Part shown: one piece after another, positions 35,178 to 43,585 of the stretch | How positions within the stretch are numbered: the stretch's first letter is position 1 | How the letters are laid out: every line of letters begins with the position of its first letter | NCBI RefSeq assembly: GCF_021341665.1 | Contig: NZ_JAJTTH010000006.1 | Coordinates: 1 to 64,000, forward strand | DNA length: 64,000 nucleotides | Direction of reading: 5' to 3' | Source of the DNA: Pseudomonas sp. Au-Pse12 | GTDB lineage: Bacteria > Pseudomonadota > Gammaproteobacteria > Pseudomonadales > Pseudomonadaceae | Notes under the pieces: model-generated | What the model was told of the DNA's origin: nothing | Database searches by the model: none | What the model saw: only the letters and a program-made list of their open reading frames with translations | Translations under genes and position numbers: made by a program

Positions 35178-36083
35178 ATGCTCAACAAACGCTACCTGCC
35201 GTCGATCACCGCCCTGCAGTGCTTCGAGGCCGTGACCCGGCACCTGAGCTTCACCCGCGCGGCCGAGGAACTCAACCTGACCCAGAGCGCGGTGAGCAAG
35301 CAGGTGGCGCAACTGGAAGAACTGCTGCAGCACCTGCTGTTCCGCCGGGTGCGGCGCCGCCTGCAGCTGACCCCAGCCGGCGACCTGTACCTGGTGGAGG
35401 TCCGCAAGATCCTCACCCAGGTGGAGATGTCCACCCATTACCTGCGCTCCTACGGCGGCGAGACCGAAGTGCTGCGGGTGTCCACGCCCTACACCTTCGG
35501 TGCCCGCTGGCTGGTGCCGCGCCTCAAAGGCTGGCGCCTGCGCCACCCGCACATCCACCTGGACCTGTGCAACGAGCAGGAGCCGGACGAACTGCTCCAG
35601 GGCCACGCCGACCTGGCGTTCTACTTCGGCCAGGGCGCGCGCCCCGGCACCGAAAGCCTGAAGCTGTTCAGCGAGGAACTGGTGGCGGTCTGCGCCCCGG
35701 ACAGCCTGCCCGCCGAACCCTTGACCGACCCTCGGCAACTGACCGAGTTGGTATTGCTGCAAAACGCCTCGCGCCCCCAGGGCTGGCACGAATGGTTCGA
35801 ACAGCAGGGCTATCAGACCGAACACAGCTATCACGGCCCGCGCTTCGAAACCTTCTATATGTGCATCCGCGCCGCCCAGGTCGGTTGTGGCGTGGCGCTG
35901 CTGCCGCGCTTCCTGGTGGAAGAGGAACTGGCCGAGGGCAAGCTGGTGATCGCCTGGAAATACGCCATGCCCAGCCAGGACGCCTACTACCTGGCCTACC
36001 CCGAACACTCGGCGGAAGTGCCCAAGGTCCGCGACTTCGTGCGCTGGATGCTCGAACATAACGACGCCCCTCACCCGCCGTGA
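35178..36083 (+). CDS. LysR family regulator of the amaAB cluster (GcvA-like)
   Basis: The 301-residue regulator has the winged helix AEELNLTQSAVSKQVAQLEE and a GcvA-type effector domain (STPYTFGARWLVPRLKGWRLRHP). It is divergent from amaB with 171 bases between. In P. putida a LysR gene sits at the same position beside amaAB, so it is the likely controller of pipecolate/lysine breakdown here. The start codon has no strong ribosome site (AAGGACCACCCC), but MLNKRYLPSITALQCFEAV is the family N-terminus. Confidence 0.86.
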   Translation: MLNKRYLPSITALQCFEAVTRHLSFTRAAEELNLTQSAVSKQVAQLEELLQHLLFRRVRRRLQLTPAGDLYLVEVRKILTQVEMSTHYLRSYGGETEVLRVSTPYTFGARWLVPRLKGWRLRHPHIHLDLCNEQEPDELLQGHADLAFYFGQGARPGTESLKLFSEELVAVCAPDSLPAEPLTDPRQLTELVLLQNASRPQGWHEWFEQQGYQTEHSYHGPRFETFYMCIRAAQVGCGVALLPRFLVEEELAEGKLVIAWKYAMPSQDAYYLAYPEHSAEVPKVRDFVRWMLEHNDAPHPP

Positions 36084-36185
36084 AAAAACACTGGCAAAGC
36101 GCCGGGCGTCTATGCGCCACTAGCGCCTTCATTGAAAGAGCTGAAGCCGCCGCTGTCCGTCGCGGCCAGTATGGAGATTCCCGTT

Positions 36186-37400
36186 ATGAGCGAGAGTGTG
36201 TTTGCCGATCGCATCGTGCAGAACCTGCTCGACACCGACTTCTACAAACTGACCATGATGCAGGCGGTGCTGCACAACTATCCCAACGTGGAAGTGGAAT
36301 GGGAGTTTCGTTGCCGTAACAGCGAAGACCTGCGGCCGTACCTGGCAGAGATCCGCTACCAGTTCGAGCGCCTGGCGGAACTGAGCCTGAGCGCCGACCA
36401 ACTGGGCTTTCTCGAACGCATCAGCTTTCTCAAGCCGGACTTCCTGCGCTTTCTCGGGCTGTTCCGCTTCAACCTGCGCTACGTGCACACCGGCATCGAG
36501 GACGGCGAGCTGTTCATTCGCCTGCGCGGCCCCTGGCTGCACGTGATCCTGTTCGAAGTGCCGATGCTGGCCATCATCAGCGAAGTGCGTAACCGCTACC
36601 GTTACCGCGAGATCCAGTTGGTGCAGGCCCGCGAGCAGCTGTACCGCAAGTTCGACTGGCTGACCGAAAACGCCAGCAGCGAGGAACTGTCCGAGCTGCA
36701 AGTGGCGGATTTCGGCACCCGCCGACGCTTTTCCTACCGGGTTCAGGAAGAAGTGGTGAACGTGCTCAAGCACGATTTCCCCGGGCGTTTTGTCGGTACC
36801 AGCAACGTGCACCTGTCCCGCGAACTGAACATGAAGCCCCTGGGCACCATGGCCCACGAATGGATCATGGCCCATCAGCAACTGGGGCCACGGCTGATCG
36901 ACAGCCAGATCGCCGCCCTCGACTGCTGGGTCCGCGAATACCGCGGCCTGCTGGGCATCGCCCTGACCGACTGCATCACCACCGATGCCTTCCTCGGCGA
37001 CTTCGACCTGTTCTTTGCCAAGCTGTTCGACGGCCTGCGCCACGACTCTGGCGACCCGATCCTCTGGGCGGAAAAAGCCATCGCCCACTACCACAAACTG
37101 GGCATCGACCCGATGAGCAAGACCCTGGTGTTCTCCGACAGCCTGAGCCTGCCGCGCTCCCTGGAAATATTCCGCGCGCTGCGCGGCCGGATCAACGTCA
37201 GCTTTGGCATCGGCACCAACCTGACCTGTGACATTCCCGGTGTCGAGCCGATGAGCATCGTGCTTAAAATGGCCGCCTGCAATGGCCAGCCCGTCGCCAA
37301 GATCTCCGATGAAGCGGGCAAGACCCATTGCAAGGATCCGAACTTCGTCGCTTACTTGCGCCACGTTTTCCAAGTACCAGCCCAACCTGGCAAGGAGTGA
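36186..37400 (+). CDS. pncB: Nicotinate phosphoribosyltransferase
   Basis: The 404-residue enzyme makes nicotinate mononucleotide from nicotinate and PRPP in the Preiss-Handler NAD salvage route. Typical segments are LLDTDFYKLTMMQAVLH, VADFGTRRRFSYRVQEEV, VGTSNVHLSRELNMKPLGTMAHEW, and FGIGTNLTCDIPG; the motif GTMAHEW contacts the phosphoribosyl site. The ATG at 36186 is preceded by GGAG at nine bases; two upstream ATGs are possible but not family-like. nadE follows after three bases, so the two steps are co-expressed. Confidence 0.95.
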   Translation: MSESVFADRIVQNLLDTDFYKLTMMQAVLHNYPNVEVEWEFRCRNSEDLRPYLAEIRYQFERLAELSLSADQLGFLERISFLKPDFLRFLGLFRFNLRYVHTGIEDGELFIRLRGPWLHVILFEVPMLAIISEVRNRYRYREIQLVQAREQLYRKFDWLTENASSEELSELQVADFGTRRRFSYRVQEEVVNVLKHDFPGRFVGTSNVHLSRELNMKPLGTMAHEWIMAHQQLGPRLIDSQIAALDCWVREYRGLLGIALTDCITTDAFLGDFDLFFAKLFDGLRHDSGDPILWAEKAIAHYHKLGIDPMSKTLVFSDSLSLPRSLEIFRALRGRINVSFGIGTNLTCDIPGVEPMSIVLKMAACNGQPVAKISDEAGKTHCKDPNFVAYLRHVFQVPAQPGKE

Positions 37401-37403
37401 ATC

Positions 37404-38231
37404 ATGCAAGCCGTACAGCGTGAGATTGCGCAGCAGCTCAAGGTCCAAGCACCTTTTTCCGACCACGCCGCCCTGGAGGCGGAAGTCGCCCGACGCATCG
37501 GCTTTATCCAGGACTGCCTGGTCAATTCCGGGCTCAAGTCCCTGGTGCTGGGCATCAGCGGCGGCGTCGACTCACTGACCGCCGGCCTGCTGGCCCAGCG
37601 CGCGATGCGTGAACTGCGCGAACGCAGCGGTGACGACAGCTACCGCTTCATCGCGGTGCGCCTGCCCTATGAAACCCAGTTCGACGAACACGACGCCCAG
37701 GCCTCGGTGGATTTCATCAACCCCGACGAACGCCACACGGTGAACATCGGCCCGGCGGTCAAGGCCCTGGCCAGTGAAGTGGCGGCCTTCGAAGGGCAGC
37801 ACGCGGTGTCCCGGGACTTCGTCCTCGGCAACACCAAGGCGCGGATGCGCATGGTCGCCCAGTACACCATCGCCGGCGCCGCCCACGGCCTGGTGATCGG
37901 CACCGACCACGCCGCCGAAGCGGTGATGGGCTTCTTCACCAAGTTCGGTGACGGCGCCTGCGACCTCGCGCCCCTGAGCGGCCTGGTGAAGAACCAGGTG
38001 CGTTCCATTGCCCGCTATTTCGGCGCGCCCGAATCCCTGGTGGAAAAAGTGCCGACCGCCGACCTTGAAGACCTATCGCCGGGCAAGCCGGATGAAGCGT
38101 CCCATGGCGTCACCTACGCCGAGATCGACGCCTTCCTGCACGGCCAGCCGGTGCGCGAGGAAGCCTTCAAGATCATCTGCGACACCTACCGCAAGACCCA
38201 CCACAAGCGCGTCATGCCCTTCGCCCCATGA
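37404..38231 (+). CDS. nadE: NH3-dependent NAD synthetase
   Basis: The 275-residue enzyme amidates nicotinate adenine dinucleotide to NAD, the last step of the pathway. The PP-loop VLGISGGVDSLTAGLLAQRA binds ATP; other landmarks are GNTKARMRMVAQYTIAGAA, VIGTDHAAEAVMGFFTKFGDGACD and LEDLSPGKPDEASHG. No glutaminase domain is present, so ammonia is the nitrogen donor. AAGGAG precedes the start, and the gene is read together with pncB. Confidence 0.96.
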   Translation: MQAVQREIAQQLKVQAPFSDHAALEAEVARRIGFIQDCLVNSGLKSLVLGISGGVDSLTAGLLAQRAMRELRERSGDDSYRFIAVRLPYETQFDEHDAQASVDFINPDERHTVNIGPAVKALASEVAAFEGQHAVSRDFVLGNTKARMRMVAQYTIAGAAHGLVIGTDHAAEAVMGFFTKFGDGACDLAPLSGLVKNQVRSIARYFGAPESLVEKVPTADLEDLSPGKPDEASHGVTYAEIDAFLHGQPVREEAFKIICDTYRKTHHKRVMPFAP

Positions 38232-38243
38232 CCCGCCACGCCC

Positions 38244-38268
38244 TGTAGAGCCGGCTTGCCGGCGAACG
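38244..38268. repeat. REP palindrome (family A)
   Basis: TGTAGAGCCGGCTTGCCGGC followed by GAACG is a full family A copy just after the nadE stop. Confidence 0.75.
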
Positions 38269-38334
38269 GGCCGGGTGATGCGGCACAAGGCTCAAGGGCC
38301 TCTTCGCGGGCAGGTTCGCAGCGACAGGCACGCA

Positions 38335-38362
38335 CAAAAAAAGCGCCCCTCGGGGCGCTTTT
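38335..38362. terminator. Bidirectional intrinsic terminator between nadE and azu
   Basis: AAGCGCCCC and GGGGCGCTT form a perfect stem (38341-38360) with a two-base loop, flanked by A-rich DNA on the left and TT on the right. It can end both convergent transcripts. Confidence 0.85.
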
Positions 38363-38384
38363 CTGTTGCTGCCGGGCCTGATGC

Positions 38385-38831
38385 TTACTTCAGGACCACA
38401 GCGCCTTTCATCATCGAGTTGTGGCCTGGGAACGAGCAGAAGAACTGGTAGCTCTCGCCAGCAGTCAGCTTCGATACGTCGAAGGTCACCGAATCTTTCT
38501 CGCCGGCACCGATGATCTTGGTGTGGGCGATGACGCGGGTGTCGCCTTCCTTCAGGTAGCTCTTGTCGATGCCGGCAGCCATGCCGTCGGTGGCGATGCC
38601 AGCCATGTCTGCGGTCTTGCTCAGTACCCAGTTATGCCCCATGACGTTCTTCGGCAGGCTGCCGGAGTGGGTCAGGTTCACAGTGAAGGTCTTGCAGCTC
38701 TTGTCGATGGTGATTTCCTTAGTGTTGAAGGACATCTGGTCGGTAGAGTCGACATCGACCTTGCATTCGGCGGCCATCAATTGGCTGCTGGCCAGTGTCA
38801 ACAGGGATACCGCAACGAGTTTGGCAAACAT
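38385..38831 (-). CDS. azu: Azurin, periplasmic blue copper protein
   Basis: The 148-residue protein is azurin with its signal peptide (MFAKLVAVSLLTLASSQLMAAE). The copper ligands are all visible: GHNWVLSK provides the first histidine, and CSFPGHNSMMKG the cysteine, second histidine and methionine; the disulfide cysteines are ECKV and SCKTF. Azurin carries electrons in the periplasm, for example to nitrite reductase or cytochrome oxidases. Upstream at 38912-38925 lies an ANR-type box, so induction at low oxygen is expected. The ATG at 38831 is preceded by GGAGATTCACC. Confidence 0.97.
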   Translation of the reverse strand: MFAKLVAVSLLTLASSQLMAAECKVDVDSTDQMSFNTKEITIDKSCKTFTVNLTHSGSLPKNVMGHNWVLSKTADMAGIATDGMAAGIDKSYLKEGDTRVIAHTKIIGAGEKDSVTFDVSKLTAGESYQFFCSFPGHNSMMKGAVVLK

Positions 38832-38911
38832 GGTGAATCTCCAAGGCAGGGTTAACAAAATCCATCTGAATCCATGGGACCGAAGACTGCCTGAATTTCT
38901 CGCAAGTTCCT

Positions 38912-38925
38912 ATGATTTGCATCAA
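38912..38925 (-). promoter_or_regulatory. ANR/FNR-type box upstream of azurin
   Basis: On the azurin strand the bases read TTGATGCAAATCAT, differing from the consensus TTGAT-N4-ATCAA only at the last position. It lies 81 bases upstream of the start codon. ANR control of azu is established in P. aeruginosa. Confidence 0.75.
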
Positions 38926-39032
38926 AAAACTGTATACAACTCTCTGCTATCGGGCCGATCAAGACAATCAACCGGCCCGCGTCATGGCACGCGCCTAGAA
39001 TCGGCCCGTCATCCCTTCTCGGAGTCACCCGC

Positions 39033-39122
39033 ATGCCGTTCAACAGCCTGTTTCGCAGCTTGCTCGCCGCCTACGCCTGCGGCGCCAGCGGTACCTATGA
39101 AACCCCGCAGCGGGAGGTTTAA
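39033..39122 (+). CDS. Possible small protein (29 aa)
   Basis: A short frame starts with ATG eight bases after GGAG and encodes MPFNSLFRSLLAAYACGASG, then TYETPQREV, ending in TAA. It has an amphipathic or membrane-like N-terminal half with one cysteine. It lies upstream of the LOG gene by 60 bases. Only the ribosome site and codon use support it. Confidence 0.4.
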   Translation: MPFNSLFRSLLAAYACGASGTYETPQREV

Positions 39123-39182
39123 TGCTTGGAGCACGCTCGGCGAGCCTTTACTCTGAGCCCATCAATGAGCTCGGAGTAAGGC

Positions 39183-39770
39183 ATGTCGTTAACTTCTGTC
39201 TGTGTGTTCTGTGGCGCCAGCACCGGCACCCATCCCCTCTATCGTGAAGCCGCCCAGGCCCTGGGCCGGGCCATCGCCGAACGCAAGCTGACCCTGGTGT
39301 ATGGCGGCGGCGCGGTGGGCCTGATGGGCATCGTCGCCGACGCCGCCCTGGCGGCCGGTGGCGAAGTCATCGGGATCATCCCGCAAAGCCTGAAGGACAA
39401 GGAAATCGGCCACCGTGGCCTGACCCGCCTGGAAGTGGTGGACGGCATGCACGCCCGCAAGGCGCGCATGGCCGAACTCAGCGACGCCTTCATCGCCCTG
39501 CCCGGCGGCCTGGGCACCCTGGAAGAGCTGTTCGAAGTCTGGACCTGGGGCCAATTGGGCTATCACCACAAGCCGCTGGGCCTGCTGGAAGTGAACGGCT
39601 TCTACGAAAAACTCAGTGGATTTCTCGACCATATCGTCGGTGAAGGCTTCGTCCGCGCCCCACACCGTGACATGCTGCAAATGAGCGAGTCGCCGGCCGG
39701 CCTGCTGGCGGCGCTGGACGCCTGGCAACCCACGGTCCCGGACAAATGGGCCGAAGGCAAACCCAGTTAA
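39183..39770 (+). CDS. LOG family cytokinin-type nucleotide phosphoribohydrolase
   Basis: The 195-residue protein has the LOG motif pair: VYGGGAVGLMG near the N-terminus and the active-site LPGGLGTLEELFEVWTW in the middle. LOG enzymes cleave adenosine- or cytokinin-type 5'-monophosphates to free base and ribose-5-phosphate. In bacteria their real substrate is often AMP-like or unknown. It resembles the form next to azurin in other pseudomonads. The start has GGAG seven bases upstream. Confidence 0.9.
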   Translation: MSLTSVCVFCGASTGTHPLYREAAQALGRAIAERKLTLVYGGGAVGLMGIVADAALAAGGEVIGIIPQSLKDKEIGHRGLTRLEVVDGMHARKARMAELSDAFIALPGGLGTLEELFEVWTWGQLGYHHKPLGLLEVNGFYEKLSGFLDHIVGEGFVRAPHRDMLQMSESPAGLLAALDAWQPTVPDKWAEGKPS

Positions 39771-39838
39771 CCACCCTGCCCCGATAACAGGCAGAATACG
39801 CGCCGCTCAACCTCACCTTCGACCCCAGAGGATCGCCC

Positions 39839-40015
39839 ATGGCCAAACCCAATTACTCCTTCGCCAAACGTCAACGCGACTTGGCCAAGGAACAGAAGAA
39901 AGAGGAAAAGCTGCAACGCAAGAAAGCCGCCGCTGAAGAAAGCAGCGCACTGCCCCTGGATGCAGAAGCTGAAGTGAGCGTCGACGAGGCCGAACCAGAA
40001 GCCCCCCAAGCCTGA
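39839..40015 (+). CDS. Small highly charged protein (58 aa)
   Basis: The frame encodes MAKPNYSFAKRQRDLAKEQK followed by a Lys/Glu-rich stretch and an acidic tail ending EAPQA. The basic N-terminal half and acidic C-terminal half suggest an RNA- or protein-binding role. GAGG lies ten bases before the start. Similar small proteins beginning MAKPNYSFAKRQRELAK are, to my knowledge, widespread in Pseudomonas and related bacteria, but have no assigned function. Confidence 0.75.
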   Translation: MAKPNYSFAKRQRDLAKEQKKEEKLQRKKAAAEESSALPLDAEAEVSVDEAEPEAPQA

Positions 40016-40022
40016 CCTGAGC

Positions 40023-40106
40023 CTGTAGGAGCTGGCTGCCAGCGAAAGCGCTTCCAGCTCCACGCGGTATCCGCTGGCCCCTTTGCCGGCAAGCCGGTTC
40101 CTACAA
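40023..40106. repeat. REP pair (BIME-like, family A)
   Basis: CTGTAGGAGCTGGCTGCCAG with CGAAAGCG (direct copy) and TTTGCCGGCAAGCCGGTTCC with TAC (inverted copy) lie between two convergent genes. Confidence 0.7.
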
Positions 40107-40121
40107 GGCTTGAATGGGCAG

Positions 40122-41012
40122 TTAGGCCAGCGGCATGACGGTCACCCGGACTTCCGGGTCGTGGCTGCCCCCTCCGAGAATCACCCCACGCAACGGCGAC
40201 ACATCGGAAAAGTCCCGGCCCCAGGCCAGGGTGATGTGCTCCAACGCCGGCTGTACGTTGTTGGTCGGGTCGAAATCCACCCAGCCGAGCAACGGGCAAA
40301 ACACCGAAACCCAGGCATGCGAAGCATCGGCACCAATCAGCCGCGGCTGCCCCGGCGGTGGCTGGGTCAGCAGGTAACCACTGACATAGCGCGCCGCCAG
40401 CCCCCGCGAACGCAGGCAGGCCAGCATCAGGTGGGCGAAGTCCTGGCACACCCCGCGCCGGCGCTCCAACACCTCCACCAATGGCGTCGCCACCTGAGTG
40501 GCTTCAGCGTCGAAGGTGAACTCACTGAAGATCTTCTCCATCAACGCCTGGGCCCCCTGCAACAATGGGCGTCCCGGCACAAAGCAGCTGGCGGAAAACT
40601 CGACGAAGCTCTGCTTCAGGTGCACATAGGGCGACTCGAAACGGTAACGGCACGCCTCCAGCAGGGCCTCGGGCAACGGCCGGCCGCTGTAGGTCAGGGC
40701 GCCACGGGCGGCATCCCATACCAGGGATTGGGCAAAGTCCAACACCGGTCGCTCCAGCACTTCGACACTGAGCTGGGCATTGACCTGCAATTCATCATGG
40801 GGCCGCTCAAAGGCCAGCCGGGTCAGGGGATTGCCGAACACGTCCTGCTCGTCACGGCGGCTGGTGGGCTCGGGGCTGATCAGCAATTGCCGCTGGCTGC
40901 ACTGCTGCCAGCGACAGGCCCGAGGCCACAAGTGCGCCAGTTGCTGAGCCAGGGACACCGGGCTGTCGTAGCGATAATGGGTGTCGTGAAAAATCTGATA
41001 GCGCGCGCTCAT
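40122..41012 (-). CDS. Transglutaminase-like protein
   Basis: The 296-residue protein has an N-terminal beta-rich domain (YQIFHDTHYRYDSPVSLAQQ) and a transglutaminase/protease core. The triad is visible: cysteine in RRRGVCQDFAHLML, histidine in GADASHAWVSVFC and aspartate in GWVDFDPTNN. Together with an ATP-grasp/alpha-E protein and a DUF2126 protein it forms a widely conserved cluster, proposed from genome context to make or modify peptides. Its start overlaps the stop of the ATP-grasp gene by one base (TAATG). Confidence 0.88.
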   Translation of the reverse strand: MSARYQIFHDTHYRYDSPVSLAQQLAHLWPRACRWQQCSQRQLLISPEPTSRRDEQDVFGNPLTRLAFERPHDELQVNAQLSVEVLERPVLDFAQSLVWDAARGALTYSGRPLPEALLEACRYRFESPYVHLKQSFVEFSASCFVPGRPLLQGAQALMEKIFSEFTFDAEATQVATPLVEVLERRRGVCQDFAHLMLACLRSRGLAARYVSGYLLTQPPPGQPRLIGADASHAWVSVFCPLLGWVDFDPTNNVQPALEHITLAWGRDFSDVSPLRGVILGGGSHDPEVRVTVMPLA

Positions 41013-43498
41013 TACACCGACACCGTTTGCTGACTGACATCATCCACATGGGCGAAATGGCGCAACGCCAATCGATCCGAAACCTGGCCACTGACCTCGG
41101 CAATCTCTTGCAGCAGATCCGCCAGGCCTTCCACCGCGGCACGCACGCTGGCCTCACCGAACAGCGCGTTCTCCAGGCAGCCCAGATCGAAATGCGTCAA
41201 TCGCTCCACCAGCTGCGGCAGCGCCAGCTCGCGGGGCACAGCGAAATCATCGTTGAGGCGCTTGAGGGTTCGAGTCACCAGCTTGAGCTGGAACAGCACG
41301 GCGTGGGGGTTCTGCTCATCCAGCAACAACAGGTCGAGAACCGGGATCAACTGCGCCACCGCCAGGTAGCGCGAACGGTAGGTGATGCTGCTGTTGCCCA
41401 GCTCCAGCAGCCAATCCAGGCCGGCCTGATCGAAAACCGCGGTGCCTCGCAAGAACGCCGCGAGGCTGCTGCTGAGAAATTGCAGGCGCTCGATGCGCCG
41501 GCCGATCATCAGGAAACGCCAGCCCTCGTCGCGGGTCATGTCGTCCAGGGCAAACCCGGAGAGCGCCGCCAGGGACATCACCAGGCGGTTGAGAAAATCC
41601 AGCAGTTCGGCGAAATCCGGCGCTGGGGTGTCCAGTTCCTGGGCTTCACGTTGCAACTCCACCAGGGCCTGCCAGTTTTCCCGGGACAGCTTGCCGCGGA
41701 CCTGCGACGCCGCCCACTGCAGGCGCTGCAGGTTGGAGCGCAGGCTGAACGACCAATCCTCGCCCAGCAGGGCCACCAGCAAGCGCTCGGGCAGCTCGCC
41801 CTCGTCCGGCAGTAGCATCAGGCTTTCCCCCAGGTCCACCGCGGCCAGCAGGGCTTGCGGGTCATCGCCGTCGACGTAGCGCGCCAGCATGATCCGCAGC
41901 AACCGCGCACTGTCGTCACAGCGCTCGCAGTAGCGGCCGAACCAGAACAGGTTTTCCACCACCCGCGACGGCAGGTAAGGATCGCGGCGCACCAGGTCGT
42001 ACACGCCAAGGGTGCGCTGGGCCTTCCACTGCTCGCCGCTGGGAGCCCCCTCCCCCAGCACCCACGTGTCCTTGCTGGCGCCACCGCGCTGCATCGACAC
42101 CACCTCGGCACCCGCATCGGCCGCGACCCGGGTCAGGCCGCCGGGCAATACTCGATACCCCTGCGCACTGGCCACCGCATACACCCGCATGCCGATCGCA
42201 CGTGGCTGCAACTGCCCGCTCTCTGCCTGCCAGACCGGCGCCTGGGACAGTTGCGGCAGCTCCTGGGCGACATAGGCGTAAGGCCGCGCCCGCATGCGCT
42301 CGGCCAGTTGCGCACGCTGCTCGGGGCTCAGGTCGCGGCCCAGCACCGGGGTGAAACTCTGGGAGGCGAAAGCCGGCTTGACCAACAGCTGCGGGAGTTT
42401 ATCCAGGGCCTGTTGCAGCACCGGCGCCTCACCACACCACCAGGTGGCGATGGAGGGCAGGAGCAGCTCTTGCCCCAGCAGGAACTGGCTGATCTTCGGT
42501 AAAAAACCCAGCAACCCGGGGGACTCCAGCACGCCGCTGCCCAGGGCATTGGCCACCAGCACCCGGCCCTGGCGTACCGCATCGAGCAATCCAGGAACCC
42601 CCAGGGCCGAGTCGGTACGCAACTCCAGCGGATCACAGAAGTCGTCGTCCAGGCGACGCATGATGGCGTGCACCCGACGCAGGCCGCTGAGGGTCTTGAG
42701 GTACACCGTGGCATCGCGCACGGTCAGGTCGCCGCCTTCCACCAGCGGGTAACCCAGCTGGCGCGCCAGGTACAGGTGCTCGAAATAGCTCTCGTTGAAA
42801 CGCCCCGGCGTCAGCAGCACCACCAGCGGCGCCTCACTGTCTCGCGGTGCCTGGCGCGCCAGGGTCTCCTGCAAGGTGCGGAAGAACCCGGCCAGGTGTT
42901 GCACCTGCAGGTCACGGTACAGATCCGGAAAGGCCCGGGACACGCTCATGCGGTTTTCCAGGGCATAACCGGCCCCGGAAGGCGCCTGGGTGCGGTCGGC
43001 AGTCACCCACCAACGCCCGTCGGGGCTGCGCGCCAGGTCCACGGCGTACAGGTGCAGGAAGGTTTCTTCCGGCGCAAGGATGCCCTGGCACGGCCAGAGG
43101 AAATTGTTGTGACCGAACACCAGCTCTGCCGGCAGCAACCCTTCGCGGATCAGTCGTTGCGGGCCGTACAGATCCGCCAACACGGCATTGAGCAGGCGCG
43201 CGCGCTGGGCAATCCCGGCGGACAGCCGTTGCCACTCGTCTGCGGCAATCACATGGGGCAAGAGGTCCAGTTCCCAGGGCCGGTCGGCGCCCTTGGGGTC
43301 GGCATAGACGTTATAGGTGACGCCGTTCTCGTGGATCTGCCGAGTCAGCAGCGCCTGGCGCTGGGCCAGTTGCCCGGGGCTGCTGCGCTGCAATTGTTCG
43401 AGCAGGCGCTGCCAGTGCGCCCGAACCTGGCCCTGGTCATCCAGCAACTCGTGGTAGGTACCCGCCGTCAGCGGGTAACGGTCTAGCAAGTCAGGCAT
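41012..43498 (-). CDS. Circularly permuted ATP-grasp / alpha-E fusion protein
   Basis: The 828-residue protein has a circularly permuted ATP-grasp domain in the first half (VYADPKGADRPWELDLLPHV; LLTPGRFNESYFEHLYLARQ; YPLVEGGDLTVRDATVYLKT; LLVKPAFASQSFTPVLG) and an alpha-helical alpha-E domain in the second half (PSRVVENLFWFGRYCERCDD). In many bacteria these two domains are separate neighbouring genes; here they are fused. ATP-grasp enzymes of this type are predicted to join amino acids or peptides using ATP. It is the central gene of the transglutaminase cluster. No biochemical role has been proven that I know of. Confidence 0.88.
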   Translation of the reverse strand: MPDLLDRYPLTAGTYHELLDDQGQVRAHWQRLLEQLQRSSPGQLAQRQALLTRQIHENGVTYNVYADPKGADRPWELDLLPHVIAADEWQRLSAGIAQRARLLNAVLADLYGPQRLIREGLLPAELVFGHNNFLWPCQGILAPEETFLHLYAVDLARSPDGRWWVTADRTQAPSGAGYALENRMSVSRAFPDLYRDLQVQHLAGFFRTLQETLARQAPRDSEAPLVVLLTPGRFNESYFEHLYLARQLGYPLVEGGDLTVRDATVYLKTLSGLRRVHAIMRRLDDDFCDPLELRTDSALGVPGLLDAVRQGRVLVANALGSGVLESPGLLGFLPKISQFLLGQELLLPSIATWWCGEAPVLQQALDKLPQLLVKPAFASQSFTPVLGRDLSPEQRAQLAERMRARPYAYVAQELPQLSQAPVWQAESGQLQPRAIGMRVYAVASAQGYRVLPGGLTRVAADAGAEVVSMQRGGASKDTWVLGEGAPSGEQWKAQRTLGVYDLVRRDPYLPSRVVENLFWFGRYCERCDDSARLLRIMLARYVDGDDPQALLAAVDLGESLMLLPDEGELPERLLVALLGEDWSFSLRSNLQRLQWAASQVRGKLSRENWQALVELQREAQELDTPAPDFAELLDFLNRLVMSLAALSGFALDDMTRDEGWRFLMIGRRIERLQFLSSSLAAFLRGTAVFDQAGLDWLLELGNSSITYRSRYLAVAQLIPVLDLLLLDEQNPHAVLFQLKLVTRTLKRLNDDFAVPRELALPQLVERLTHFDLGCLENALFGEASVRAAVEGLADLLQEIAEVSGQVSDRLALRHFAHVDDVSQQTVSV

Positions 43499-43585
43499 GG
43501 AACACTCGGCAGACGGCAGGGAAAGTCAGATTAACGCACCGCCATGACACTCGGATATGGCGATCTCGCAGGCGGCGCAAGTGGA

